From positions 1 through 32,234 of the forward strand of contig JAMQPH010000523.1 in the NCBI GenBank assembly GCA_023717605.1: DNA of 32,234 nucleotides, written 5' to 3'. Below are positions 24,252 through 31,934 of the stretch, piece after piece. This DNA is from Pyrinomonadaceae bacterium. Its GTDB lineage: Bacteria > Acidobacteriota > Blastocatellia > Pyrinomonadales > Pyrinomonadaceae. Both the position numbers and the translations under genes were made by a program. Under the pieces are notes generated by a model, which was given only the letters and a program-made list of their open reading frames with translations, was not told where the DNA came from and ran no database searches. Numbering within the stretch: position 1 is the stretch's first letter; every line of letters starts with the position of its first letter.

Positions 24252-25163
24252 TTACGCCACGATCATGGTGCCCGTTCCTCTATCGGTGAAAATCTCCGAG
24301 AGGAGGGCATTGCGCTTCGTGCCGCTGATGACGTGCGCGCTGTGGACACCGCGTCGCAGCAGCTCGGAAATGCTCTGTAGTTTGGGAATCATTCCGCCCG
24401 TCGCACTTCCATCGTTGACCAAAGCATCGGCCTGATCGGCGGTCAGTTTTGAGAGTTTCGATTCGGGGTTGCCTGCCTGCAAATAGATGCCATCGACATC
24501 GGAAAGCAGAATCAATTTTTCCGCTTTAAGTTGAATCGCAATTTCGGCGGCGATAGTGTCGGCATTGATATTGAATACCGTTCCTTCAGCATCGGCTCCA
24601 AGAGATGAGATAACGGGAAGATAACCCTCCTTCAGCAACACCATCAGCAAACGCGCATTGATCTCCACTACGTCGCCAACGTGACCAAAATCGACATGCG
24701 AACGTTCGCCCGTTTCGCGGTTGAGAATCTCCTTTGCCGGTCGGCGTTCTGCATGAACAATGTTTCCATCGATGCCTGACAAGCCAACTGCTTCAATGCC
24801 TCTATTGCGCAATGCGGAAAGAATATCTATGTTGATTGTCCCCGCAAAGACCATCTTGGCCATCTCGAGTGTCGCGTCATCGGTCACGCGCCGGCCGTTT
24901 ATGATGGTTTGCTCTATGCCCATGCGCGTCGCCAACTCGCTCAACTGCTTTCCGCCGCCGTGGACGACGCAGATGCGGATGCCGACCTGATGAAGCAAAG
25001 CCAACTCCTCAGCCAGCGAGCTAAGGTTCTCCTGGTTCTCAGTCGCCTTACCCGAAAGTTTGACGACAAAGGTCTGACCTTTGAAACGTTGAATATAGGG
25101 CAATGCCTCGCGTAGTAAATCGAGGCGTAGCTGGCTGCCGACTTCGCTGGTTGCTTCGCTCAT
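24252..25163 (-). CDS. argB: N-acylglutamate kinase (acetylglutamate kinase family)
   Basis: ArgB phosphorylates N-acetyl- (or N-succinyl-) glutamate, the second step of arginine synthesis. The 303-residue protein has the amino-acid-kinase motifs VVKLSGKA (28-35), VVHGGGKQLSE and LLSDVDGIY. An N-terminal helix of about 25 residues (LREALPYIQRFKG) precedes the kinase core. That helix is typical of hexameric, arginine-inhibited enzymes, so feedback inhibition by arginine is likely. The ATG at 25163 is chosen; no clear Shine-Dalgarno is seen and a TTG at 25199 would add 12 residues. It lies downstream of the transcarbamylase gene, separated by an inverted repeat. Confidence 0.95.
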   Translation of the reverse strand: MSEATSEVGSQLRLDLLREALPYIQRFKGQTFVVKLSGKATENQENLSSLAEELALLHQVGIRICVVHGGGKQLSELATRMGIEQTIINGRRVTDDATLEMAKMVFAGTINIDILSALRNRGIEAVGLSGIDGNIVHAERRPAKEILNRETGERSHVDFGHVGDVVEINARLLMVLLKEGYLPVISSLGADAEGTVFNINADTIAAEIAIQLKAEKLILLSDVDGIYLQAGNPESKLSKLTADQADALVNDGSATGGMIPKLQSISELLRRGVHSAHVISGTKRNALLSEIFTDRGTGTMIVA

Positions 25164-25204
25164 GTCTATGAAATCAAAACGACGATCCGCCAAGCACAAA
25201 TAGA

Positions 25205-25334
25205 AAACGAGCCGCGGATTTTCGCGGATATACGCGAATCAGCAAACAAAAGACCGCGAACAAGCAGGCGCTTCCTTGGCTGGTATGCCATATTGCCTTA
25301 TCCGCGAGAGTCCGCGTTAATCCGCGGCTCGTTT
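25205..25334. repeat. Inverted repeat of GCCGCGGATT words overlapping the transcarbamylase stop
   Basis: Arms 25205-25241 and 25298-25334 share AAACGAGCCGCGGATT and a looser run of CGCGGAT words. The right arm encodes the last residues (NKRAAD) and the stop codon (25317-25319) of the transcarbamylase gene. The loop of about 56 bases shows nothing recognisable. Confidence 0.85.
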
Positions 25335-26345
25335 ATTCTGTGGCTTCACTTTCATCAACTCAGCGAGAATCGCCTTCTGTACATGCAAACGGTTCTCAGC
25401 CTCGTCGATCACCACCGAGGCCGGGGAATCAATTACCCCGTCGGTCACGATCACGTTGCGCCTCACCGGCAAGCAGTGCATGAAAATCCCGTGATTCGTG
25501 CGTGCCATTTTCCCTTCATCCACAATCCACTTCTCACGATATTGCGCCCGCTCCGCAATGTCTCGATCCGGCGTTCCGTAAAAATGTTTCCCGCCCCAGC
25601 TCTTCGCATAAACAACCTCGGCGCCCTCAACGGCCTGGTCAATGTCGCTTGTTATTTGCACACTGCCGCCCGCTTCCATAGCCTTGTGCCTGATTGTTTC
25701 CATCAACTTCTCATCCAGTTCGTAACCCAACGGATGCGCAACCGTGAGGTCGTGACCCATCTGGGCGGCAGCCAGAGCAAAACTGTTAGGCACCGCCATC
25801 GGCAGCGGTTTAGGGTGCCAGGCCCAGGTCAACGTCACCTTCTTTTTACCCGCGTCGAGCTTTTCTCGAATCGTCATCATGTCGGCCAGCGCCTGACAGG
25901 GATGATGCATCGCGGATTCGAGATTGATAATCGGTACTTCTGAATACTTTGCGAAGGCATTGAGTACCGGATCCACCCTGTCTTCGCTCCAGTCGTTCAT
26001 GGCGGCAAATGTCCTGACGCCGATCGCCGAACCGTAGCGACTAAGCACGCGCACAAACTCCGCCAGATGTTCTGTCTTATCGCCGTCCATTACCACGCCG
26101 TCTCGGTGTTCCAGCGTCCAGCTCGTCCCGCCTGGTTCCAGGACTACCGCATTTCCACCCAGTTCGTAAATACCAACCTGCATTGAGGCGCGTGTGCGCA
26201 AGCTGGGATTGAAGAACACCAGCGCCACTGAACGCCCAGCCAGGGGCTTGGACACATCGATGGCATGTTTGAACCGCTCGGCCGCGTGAAGCAAACGCTC
26301 CAGATCTTCCAGCGGGTAGTCGACAGTACTTAGAAAGCCTTTCAT
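25317..26345 (-). CDS. argF': N-acylornithine carbamoyltransferase (acetyl/succinyl type)
   Basis: The 342-residue enzyme carbamoylates an N-acylornithine, not ornithine, so ArgE-type deacylation comes after this step. Carbamoyl-phosphate site residues are in FFNPSLRTRAS (44-54) and HPCQALADM. The active-site loop HCLPVRRN is at 290-297. By alignment from memory with Xanthomonas N-acetylornithine transcarbamylase, its specificity Glu92 corresponds to T91 here (DGDKTEH) and its carboxylated Lys302 to I299 (RRNVIVTD). The Bacteroides N-succinylornithine enzyme has Pro and Ile there, and the local blocks HPKPLPMAVPNSFA and VRRNVIVTD also look like the succinyl type. The ATG at 26345 is preferred over a TTG-initiated longer frame. 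The last residues (NKRAAD) derive from a repeat. Confidence 0.9.
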   Translation of the reverse strand: MKGFLSTVDYPLEDLERLLHAAERFKHAIDVSKPLAGRSVALVFFNPSLRTRASMQVGIYELGGNAVVLEPGGTSWTLEHRDGVVMDGDKTEHLAEFVRVLSRYGSAIGVRTFAAMNDWSEDRVDPVLNAFAKYSEVPIINLESAMHHPCQALADMMTIREKLDAGKKKVTLTWAWHPKPLPMAVPNSFALAAAQMGHDLTVAHPLGYELDEKLMETIRHKAMEAGGSVQITSDIDQAVEGAEVVYAKSWGGKHFYGTPDRDIAERAQYREKWIVDEGKMARTNHGIFMHCLPVRRNVIVTDGVIDSPASVVIDEAENRLHVQKAILAELMKVKPQNKRAAD

Positions 26346-26356
26346 AGGATTTCCAC

Positions 26357-26617
26357 TCAAACGCTGGCCGCCGCAGGCTTGGAAATTGCTCGAAAGAACC
26401 CCAACAAACTGATCAGACACCAGAACGCCTCCATCAGAAATGCCGACAGATTGAAGTCGAACACAAGTGACACCATTACCAAAAAGGCGCCGATCGCATT
26501 CAGCAGCGAAAAGGCCGGGGCGGAGCTGGGCAGTTTGTTGAGCTGCAACAGCAAATACGCAACCACGATCAGCACAACTCCGACGAATCCAGGGAGATCA
26601 AACCAACTGAGATTCAA
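26357..26617 (-). CDS. Small four-helix membrane protein, CBU_0592-like
   Basis: The 86-residue protein is almost entirely hydrophobic with about three to four helices: 6-25 (FDLPGFVGVVLIVVAYLLLQ), a central pair near 36-57 and 60-78. Its layout fits the small CBU_0592-type membrane proteins of unknown function. The start is TTG at 26617, one base past the argD TGA. GGGGGAGG inside the 3' end of argD supplies the ribosome site, so translation is coupled to argD. It lies between argD and the transcarbamylase gene, with 11 bases to the next start; a link to arginine or ornithine traffic is only positional. Confidence 0.75.
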   Translation of the reverse strand: MNLSWFDLPGFVGVVLIVVAYLLLQLNKLPSSAPAFSLLNAIGAFLVMVSLVFDFNLSAFLMEAFWCLISLLGFFRAISKPAAASV

Positions 26618-26618
26618 A

Positions 26619-27833
26619 TCATGCCTCCCCCTGCGAACCCAGGTTAGCGATCACCGTCTTAAGCTCGTCGACGAAAAGGTCTATTTCAGAAGGCCTGAGG
26701 CATAGAGCCGGCAAGAGCCGCAGCACCTTGGGATCGCTCGAGGTTCCGGTAATAACATTTCGTTCCAGCAGGCCTTTATGAATCGGCGCTGCTTTATCGG
26801 CGAACTCCAGTCCAAGCAGGAAACCCAGACCTCGCACCTGCGTCACGTGAGGTATTTCGGCAATTCGGTTGCGCAATTGCGCCTCAACCTCTTTCACATT
26901 TTCCAGCATCGAATCTTTCTCTATTGCTTCGAGCGTGGCGGTGACAGCGGCCATGGCAATCATGCCGCCACCAAATGTGGTACCCAGGTCATTCTCTTTG
27001 ATGTGCGAGGCGATCTTCTCCGAAACCAAACAGGCACCAACCGGAATGCCGCTACCAAGCGCCTTGGCAAGTGTGATTACGTCGGGGACAATTCCACCGC
27101 CCGCATCGCTGCCGGCAAAAAACCACTCGCCGGTGCGGCCGATGCCTGTCTGGACCTCGTCATAAATCAAAACAATTCCCTGTGCGTCGCAGAGTTTTCT
27201 CAGTTCCCGAAAGAACTGAGGTGCAGCTGTGCGCACACCGGCCATCGACTGAATCGGCTCCAGCATGATTGCTGCGACCGTTTCGTCCGCCAGCTTTCGT
27301 GCCGATTCTATGTCGCCAAACTCGGCCTGCAGATGACCGGGCACGTTTGGTTTACCTAATTCGCGGTACTTTCCCAGAAAGGTGGCGCTGATAGCGTCGG
27401 CTGTACGTCCATGGAAACCGCCCGAAAAGGTGATTATGTTTTCGCGGCCTGAAGCGAGCCGGGCCATACGCATGGCGTTCTCATTAGCCTCGGTTCCGGA
27501 GTTGCAAAAGAAAACTTTCCTGAGCGACTCCGGGGCAATTGAGATGAGTTTCTCCGCAGCTCGAGCCCGCGCCTCGGAATAGACCAGGTTGGAGTAGAAG
27601 AGCAATTTCTCCGCCTGCTCGGTTATCGCTGCTACCACGTGCGGGTGCGAATGGCCGGTTCCCGCGACCGCGTGACCACCATAGAGATCGAGATACTTCT
27701 GACCATCGCAGGCGTAAAGCCAGACGCCTTCGCCACGCTCTGCGACGATCGGCATCTTCTTGTAAGTCGCGAGTGGAAAGGTCTCCTCGCTGGCCACAGT
27801 TCCCGTTGCGTTCTTAGAAGGTTGTACTTTCAT
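26619..27833 (-). CDS. argD: Acetylornithine/N-acylornithine aminotransferase
   Basis: ArgD converts N-acylglutamate semialdehyde to N-acylornithine with glutamate and PLP. The 404-residue class III aminotransferase shows the PLP-phosphate loop NSGTEANE (111-118), IYDEVQTGIGRTG with D225 holding the pyridine nitrogen, and the Schiff-base lysine K257 in TLAKALGSGIP. The length is normal. It overlaps the upstream tRNA-binding protein gene by four bases (ATGA), so it is tightly coupled. Given the unusual transcarbamylase, its real substrate may be the N-succinyl form. Confidence 0.96.
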   Translation of the reverse strand: MKVQPSKNATGTVASEETFPLATYKKMPIVAERGEGVWLYACDGQKYLDLYGGHAVAGTGHSHPHVVAAITEQAEKLLFYSNLVYSEARARAAEKLISIAPESLRKVFFCNSGTEANENAMRMARLASGRENIITFSGGFHGRTADAISATFLGKYRELGKPNVPGHLQAEFGDIESARKLADETVAAIMLEPIQSMAGVRTAAPQFFRELRKLCDAQGIVLIYDEVQTGIGRTGEWFFAGSDAGGGIVPDVITLAKALGSGIPVGACLVSEKIASHIKENDLGTTFGGGMIAMAAVTATLEAIEKDSMLENVKEVEAQLRNRIAEIPHVTQVRGLGFLLGLEFADKAAPIHKGLLERNVITGTSSDPKVLRLLPALCLRPSEIDLFVDELKTVIANLGSQGEA

Positions 27834-28216
27834 CCTGCCCTTGTCCCATCGGGAATCTTATTCTCGGGAATAGCCAGCACAGGCACCAATCCATCGGAAT
27901 AACCGATATCAAACAGCATGCCCTCTGAGCTCTGGCCCATCATCTTCCTTGGCTCCAGGTTCACCACGAACAAGGCTTGCTTACCTACGAGCTCTTGCGG
28001 GTTTTCGCGCTCCTGTTTCATCCCCGCGAGAATAGTTCGATGGACGTTCCCAAGCGCGACAGTCAACTTCAGCAGTTTGTCGGAACCCGCCACGTCTTCG
28101 ACTGACAAGATAGTGCCGACGCGAATGTCAATCTTGTCGAGATCGGCAGTCGTTATCGTTGGCTTGATAGGGGCAATAGCGAGGTCCATAGAAATCGATT
28201 CGCTTGGCCTGTTCAC
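27830..28216 (-). CDS. CsaA/MetRS-C-terminal-like tRNA-binding domain protein
   Basis: The 128-residue protein is a single OB-fold tRNA-binding domain like the C-terminus of methionyl-tRNA synthetase, CsaA and Trbp111. Marks are KIDIRVGTILSVEDVAGSDK (about 25-44), LAGMKQ, LVGKQALFVVNLEPRKMMG and SEGMLFD. It probably binds tRNA or chaperones proteins as a dimer. The start GTG at 28216 overlaps the argC TGA (GTGA), and its stop overlaps the argD ATG (ATGA), locking it between the two. An ATG at 28189 is the alternative start and keeps the whole domain. Its presence inside an arginine operon has no obvious biochemical reason. Confidence 0.87.
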   Translation of the reverse strand: MNRPSESISMDLAIAPIKPTITTADLDKIDIRVGTILSVEDVAGSDKLLKLTVALGNVHRTILAGMKQERENPQELVGKQALFVVNLEPRKMMGQSSEGMLFDIGYSDGLVPVLAIPENKIPDGTRAG

Positions 28217-29253
28217 GGATTGGTGCCTATCAGCATCAGACCTGTCTTCTCGTCGAGTCCAAACATCAGATTCATGTTCTGCACCGCCTGTCCCGCCGCG
28301 CCTTTGACGAGATTATCCAAAGCAGAGAAGACCACCACCTGACGTCCACGTGTTGCAAAACCAAGATCGCAGAAGTTTGTGGTCTTGACCCAGTTGATGT
28401 CCGGAGAACCTTTCACGATCCGGATAAAGAATGAGCCGTTATAGAAGTCACTGAAAACGGAGCGCACCTCGTCTTCGTTGATCTCTTGCTTAGTCTCGAC
28501 GTAGATAGAGGCAAAAATGCCGCGCGAGACAGGAAGCGAATGCGTCATAAAGACAAGTTCGCTGTCCCAGTTTCCGACCGCACGGAGCTCCTGCTCCACT
28601 TCCGGCACGTGCTGGTGAGTAAATGGCTTATAGGCGTAAAACGAATTCATCCGTTGGGGATGATGCGTATTTGCCGCCGCTTTGGCGCCGGAACCGGAAG
28701 AGCCGGTTTTAGCGTCCACGACTACGCGGCCTTCGATGAGGTTTCCGGCAACTAGCGGCGCCAGACCGAGCAAAGTTGCGGTTGCGAAACATCCGGGATT
28801 GCTAATCAGTCTCGCCTTTCTGATCGCGTCGCGATTGGTTTCGGTGAGACCGTAAACAAACTCCGCTTGAGTGTCCATGGCCGTGTGCTCACGGCTGTAG
28901 TGTTGCTCAAACTCTGCCTTGTCGCGCAGCCGAAAGTCGCCGGATAGATCGATTACCTTGACCCTTGAGGGCAGACGCGGTGCAATCTCCATCGCTTGAC
29001 CATGGGGCAACGCGAGAAACGCACAATCGAGATCCGTCAGCTTCTCGAGATCCTCAGGCACTTTGCTGAGCTTCAAATCAGTCAGTCCATGAAGACTTCG
29101 ATGCACTTCGCTCACCGATTTTCCAGCGTGTTCGTTGGCAGTAACGAAAGCAATCTCAGCGTTCGGATGCGGCAGGAGGATGCGCAACAGTTCCGAGCCG
29201 CCATAGCCCGAACCGCCAAAAATTCCCACTCGTATCCTGTCCGTCAACGTCAT
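28213..29253 (-). CDS. argC: N-acetyl-gamma-glutamyl-phosphate reductase
   Basis: ArgC reduces N-acylglutamyl phosphate to the semialdehyde with NADPH. The 346-residue protein has the Rossmann start VGIFGGSGYGGSELLRIL (9-26) and the catalytic cysteine C155 in SNPGCFATA. The substrate-binding HHPQRMNSF region follows near 205. The ATG is at 29253. It is separated from the P-loop protein gene by a 224-base stretch carrying a small plus-strand gene, so argC may have its own promoter. It is translationally coupled to the tRNA-binding protein gene downstream. Confidence 0.96.
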   Translation of the reverse strand: MTLTDRIRVGIFGGSGYGGSELLRILLPHPNAEIAFVTANEHAGKSVSEVHRSLHGLTDLKLSKVPEDLEKLTDLDCAFLALPHGQAMEIAPRLPSRVKVIDLSGDFRLRDKAEFEQHYSREHTAMDTQAEFVYGLTETNRDAIRKARLISNPGCFATATLLGLAPLVAGNLIEGRVVVDAKTGSSGSGAKAAANTHHPQRMNSFYAYKPFTHQHVPEVEQELRAVGNWDSELVFMTHSLPVSRGIFASIYVETKQEINEDEVRSVFSDFYNGSFFIRIVKGSPDINWVKTTNFCDLGFATRGRQVVVFSALDNLVKGAAGQAVQNMNLMFGLDEKTGLMLIGTNP

Positions 29254-29333
29254 CGATTTCTCACTTCAGACCGCTTCGTGCGAAACTTAACCACGCAAGA
29301 ACACGTTCCTAGAGACCAAGAGGAAATAAACCA

Positions 29334-29480
29334 ATGCGCTATGCTCCCTTCCCCTTCTTTGCCCTGGCGATAGCTTTCATCGCTATCGGTGCCAGCGGGC
29401 AACGCACGTTTATATACGTGGGCATCGTATTTCTTATCCTGGCGTTGGTTCTCATGCGCAAGCTGCATAGCAGCAACTAA
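29334..29480 (+). CDS. 48-residue two-helix membrane protein opposite the arginine operon
   Basis: ATG at 29334 is preceded by AGAGGA at good spacing. The product MRYAPFPFFALAIAFIAIGA then SGQRTFIYVGIVFLILALVL and MRKLHSSN has two hydrophobic helices (about 6-20 and 25-41) around a short polar turn, with a basic end. It is the only plus-strand gene in the arginine region. Its TAA overlaps the stop of the convergent P-loop gene by four bases, and it diverges from argC. Function is unknown; the ribosome site and clean membrane topology argue that it is real. Confidence 0.7.
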   Translation: MRYAPFPFFALAIAFIAIGASGQRTFIYVGIVFLILALVLMRKLHSSN

Positions 29481-30580
29481 GCGCGAGCCCCGACAAGTTT
29501 CTGGGGTCCCGCTGCTTCAACCTTCGACTTGATTAGTTCGAAGAGGAGTGCGCCGTTCCGCTTGGAATTTGCGGCGGGAATGCCAAATTCGTTCTGAATG
29601 TAATCCTCACCCATTTTCGAATCGGTTACCGACCCGGAGATTACATCGATTTCGATCCCTCGTTTGCGCAGCAGTTCTATGCCGCCCCAGGCTCCGACGT
29701 AGTCCGAAGCGCAGAAGATGATGGCAGCGGTCTGTTCCCGTAATTCAGGGTCATCTAAGATTGATTCGACCGAATAGCCACCAAGAATTCCGTCACCCAA
29801 CTCAATCACGATCAGATCAGGCGAGCTCTCGTTGAGTCGGGAAATTATCGTCTTAGCGACTGGAGAAAGGTCACCTACATCCACTGTGGAGGGCAGTCCA
29901 CAATCGAGAAAACTTGCGGTCGCGATTGCCCCGTGATCGGTCATGTTCAGGGTATCGCGTAGGCAGGCGACCCCTGAGAGCTTGCCCGCCGCCACCTGAA
30001 GGCCGGCGCGAGTGGCCTGCTTTATTAGTTCTGTCGCGGCGAAGGTCTTACCGCTGTTCATGCTTGTTCCCGCCACCATCACGATTGGCGCCGTCTCGCC
30101 CAGATTTGCGCGCAGGGGCAAGGCGGCGTCCGCAATGTTAAGGGCCCGCCCTTTTTCATCACACACCACGCCGATGACTTCGACTTTGATCGCATCACCC
30201 AGGCTCGAGTGATGTCCTGTGCAATAGCCAATGACTCCGCCCAGGCTGAGCAGATGAAGTTGATCGCCGGCATCGACGGCCTGCGGCACATCGCCAACAA
30301 AACCTTTCAACGCACGTCGCCGCCCCAGGACGCCAATAACCACATCGCCGGGATTGATCTTAGCCAGCCTTCCGGTAGGCAGTTCGAGCATGTTGTAAGT
30401 GGCGCTGTCCGTTAAAGTGCGAACGGCGATAACATCACCAGCCTGCGGCGTTCGACTACCGTTTGTAACGGCTACGGTACGCGCAAGACCAAGCGGCGAA
30501 GTGGCTGAGCCAAGCTTGTCGGCTTCCACGATCTTGACGACGGTGTAATGGGTATCGGTTGTTTGGTCGGTTTTGTTCAT
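29477..30580 (-). CDS. P-loop NTPase-fold protein of unknown function in the arginine operon
   Basis: The 367-residue protein has two parts. Residues 1-160 are beta-rich (VIAVRTLTDSATYNMLELPT, then KINPGDVVIGVLGRRRALKG), probably barrel- or Rossmann-like. Residues 160-360 form a P-loop domain with Walker A GTSMNSGKT (171-179), AAGKLSGVACLRDTLNM (197-213), a Walker B-like strand LIVIELGDG (256-264) and IFCASDYVGAWGG (288-300). The layout recalls DUF1611/DgcN and dethiobiotin-synthetase-type SIMIBI folds, but identity is not certain. Its ATG is directly next to the argG stop with no gap, so it is in the same transcript. A glutamate N-acyltransferase or ligase role would fit the pathway but is speculative. 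Confidence 0.8.
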   Translation of the reverse strand: MNKTDQTTDTHYTVVKIVEADKLGSATSPLGLARTVAVTNGSRTPQAGDVIAVRTLTDSATYNMLELPTGRLAKINPGDVVIGVLGRRRALKGFVGDVPQAVDAGDQLHLLSLGGVIGYCTGHHSSLGDAIKVEVIGVVCDEKGRALNIADAALPLRANLGETAPIVMVAGTSMNSGKTFAATELIKQATRAGLQVAAGKLSGVACLRDTLNMTDHGAIATASFLDCGLPSTVDVGDLSPVAKTIISRLNESSPDLIVIELGDGILGGYSVESILDDPELREQTAAIIFCASDYVGAWGGIELLRKRGIEIDVISGSVTDSKMGEDYIQNEFGIPAANSKRNGALLFELIKSKVEAAGPQKLVGARA

Positions 30581-31786
30581 CTACTTCGTACCTCTGTTTC
30601 GCTGTCTCAATCTCAGGGCGTTCAATTTTATAAACCCTTCCGCGTCGCGCTGGTTGTAAACCGAATCGGCCTCGAAAGTTGCCAGCTTTTCGCTGTAGAG
30701 CGAGTAAGGCGACCGCCGCCCGACCGTGAGGGCGTTGCCGCGATAGAGCTTCAAGCGAACGTCGCCCGTGACTTTTCTTTGGGTCGCGTCAACCATCTCG
30801 CGCAACAACTCAAACTCCGGCGCAAACCAGAATCCGTAATAGACGCTCTCCGCAAATTTCACTCCCAGGGAATCGCGCAAGTGCATCACTTCGCGATCGA
30901 GCGTGATTGATTCCAGCGCCCGGTGTGCGGCCAGCAGGATGGTCACTCCGGGAGTTTCATAAACGCCGCGTGACTTCATTCCCACAAACCTGTTCTCAAC
31001 CAGATCGACCCGGCCGATGCCGTGCTCACCACCCAACTTGTTTAGGGTTTCGAGCAGCGACACGGGATCCATCGCCTGACCATTGACGGCCACCGGTTCG
31101 CCCTTGTCGAACGAGATCTCGACATACTCAGCCTGGTCCTTTGCGTTTTCCGGAGACTTCGTAAGTTGAAAGATATTCTCCGGTGCCTCGGCCCAGGGAT
31201 CCTCAAGGATGCCGCCTTCGTACGAGATGTGCATGAGATTGCGATCCGTCGAATATGGCTTCGCATGAGTTGCTGTGACAGGAATCTGGTGTTGCTCGGC
31301 GTAAGCAATCAGATCGCTGCGGCCCTTGAACTCCCATTCACGCCAGGGAGCTATCACTTTGATGTCGGGTTCGAGTGCGTAATAGGTCAACTCAAAACGC
31401 ACCTGGTCGTTACCCTTACCGGTAGCGCCGTGCGCCACCGCATCCGCTCCTTCCTTCCGCGCGATCTCGATCTGGCCTTTGGCGATCACGGGGCGGGCGA
31501 GGGAAGTGCCCAGCAAGTAGACCCCCTCATAGAGTGCGTTCGCCTTAACGGCAGTCCAGACGTAATCGCGGACGAACTCTTCGCGCAGGTCTCCCACGTA
31601 GAGTTTCGACGCACCCGTTGCGAGCGCCTTGGCCTCCAGGCCATCCATTTCCTCGCCCTGGCCTACATCAGCGCAATAGCAAACAACCTCGCAGCCGTAC
31701 TCCTCCTTCAACCAGCGCAGCATGACGGACGTATCGAGACCGCCTGAGTAAGCGAGGACTATCTTGTTGATTCTCTTCTGTGACAA
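30581..31786 (-). CDS. argG: Argininosuccinate synthase
   Basis: ArgG joins citrulline and aspartate with ATP to give argininosuccinate. The 401-residue protein has the ATP pyrophosphatase motif [10 protein letters not shown] (12-21), the block [15 protein letters not shown] (about 117-131) and [15 protein letters not shown] (about 178-192). Length fits the family. The start is TTG at 31786, supported by GAGGAG six bases upstream; no ATG lies near the start of the fold. It is the first gene after argR and a heptamer repeat array, and the P-loop protein gene follows immediately. Repression by ArgR with arginine is expected, but no clear ARG box is visible in 31787-31934. Confidence 0.97.
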   Translation of the reverse strand: MSQKRINKIVLAYSGGLDTSVMLRWLKEEYGCEVVCYCADVGQGEEMDGLEAKALATGASKLYVGDLREEFVRDYVWTAVKANALYEGVYLLGTSLARPVIAKGQIEIARKEGADAVAHGATGKGNDQVRFELTYYALEPDIKVIAPWREWEFKGRSDLIAYAEQHQIPVTATHAKPYSTDRNLMHISYEGGILEDPWAEAPENIFQLTKSPENAKDQAEYVEISFDKGEPVAVNGQAMDPVSLLETLNKLGGEHGIGRVDLVENRFVGMKSRGVYETPGVTILLAAHRALESITLDREVMHLRDSLGVKFAESVYYGFWFAPEFELLREMVDATQRKVTGDVRLKLYRGNALTVGRRSPYSLYSEKLATFEADSVYNQRDAEGFIKLNALRLRQRNRGTK

Positions 31787-31797
31787 TTTTCTCCTCT

Positions 31798-31934
31798 TTG
31801 TCAGTGGTCAGTGGTCCGTTGTCAGTTGTTACTCTCTAAACTCGACGCTGTATTTCTTAACCACGAACCACTGACAACTGACAACTGACAACTGACCACT
31901 GACAAACCGACCACTGACAACTAACCACTGACCA
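31798..31934. repeat. Heptamer (ACTGACA) repeat array with an inverted partner between argR and argG
   Basis: From 31870 to 31933 about nine heptamers of the ACTGACA / ACTGACC kind follow one another. The stretch 31798-31830 carries the complementary words (GTCAGTGGTCAGTGG, GTTGTCAGTTG), so both sides can pair around a unique 36-base middle. The array ends one base before the argR stop codon (31935-31937). It resembles the short tandem heptanucleotide repeats known from cyanobacteria. It occupies nearly the whole leader of argG. Confidence 0.85.

Noticed and set aside
29250-29468. 72-residue minus-strand frame between the P-loop gene and argC
   Set aside because: No hydrophobic or domain pattern. 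The opposite strand here has a gene with a clear ribosome site and two membrane helices.
31867-31934. Heptamer array considered as a CRISPR or iteron origin
   Set aside because: Units are seven bases with no spacers, no cas genes are near, and there is no rep gene; it fits a short tandem word repeat.
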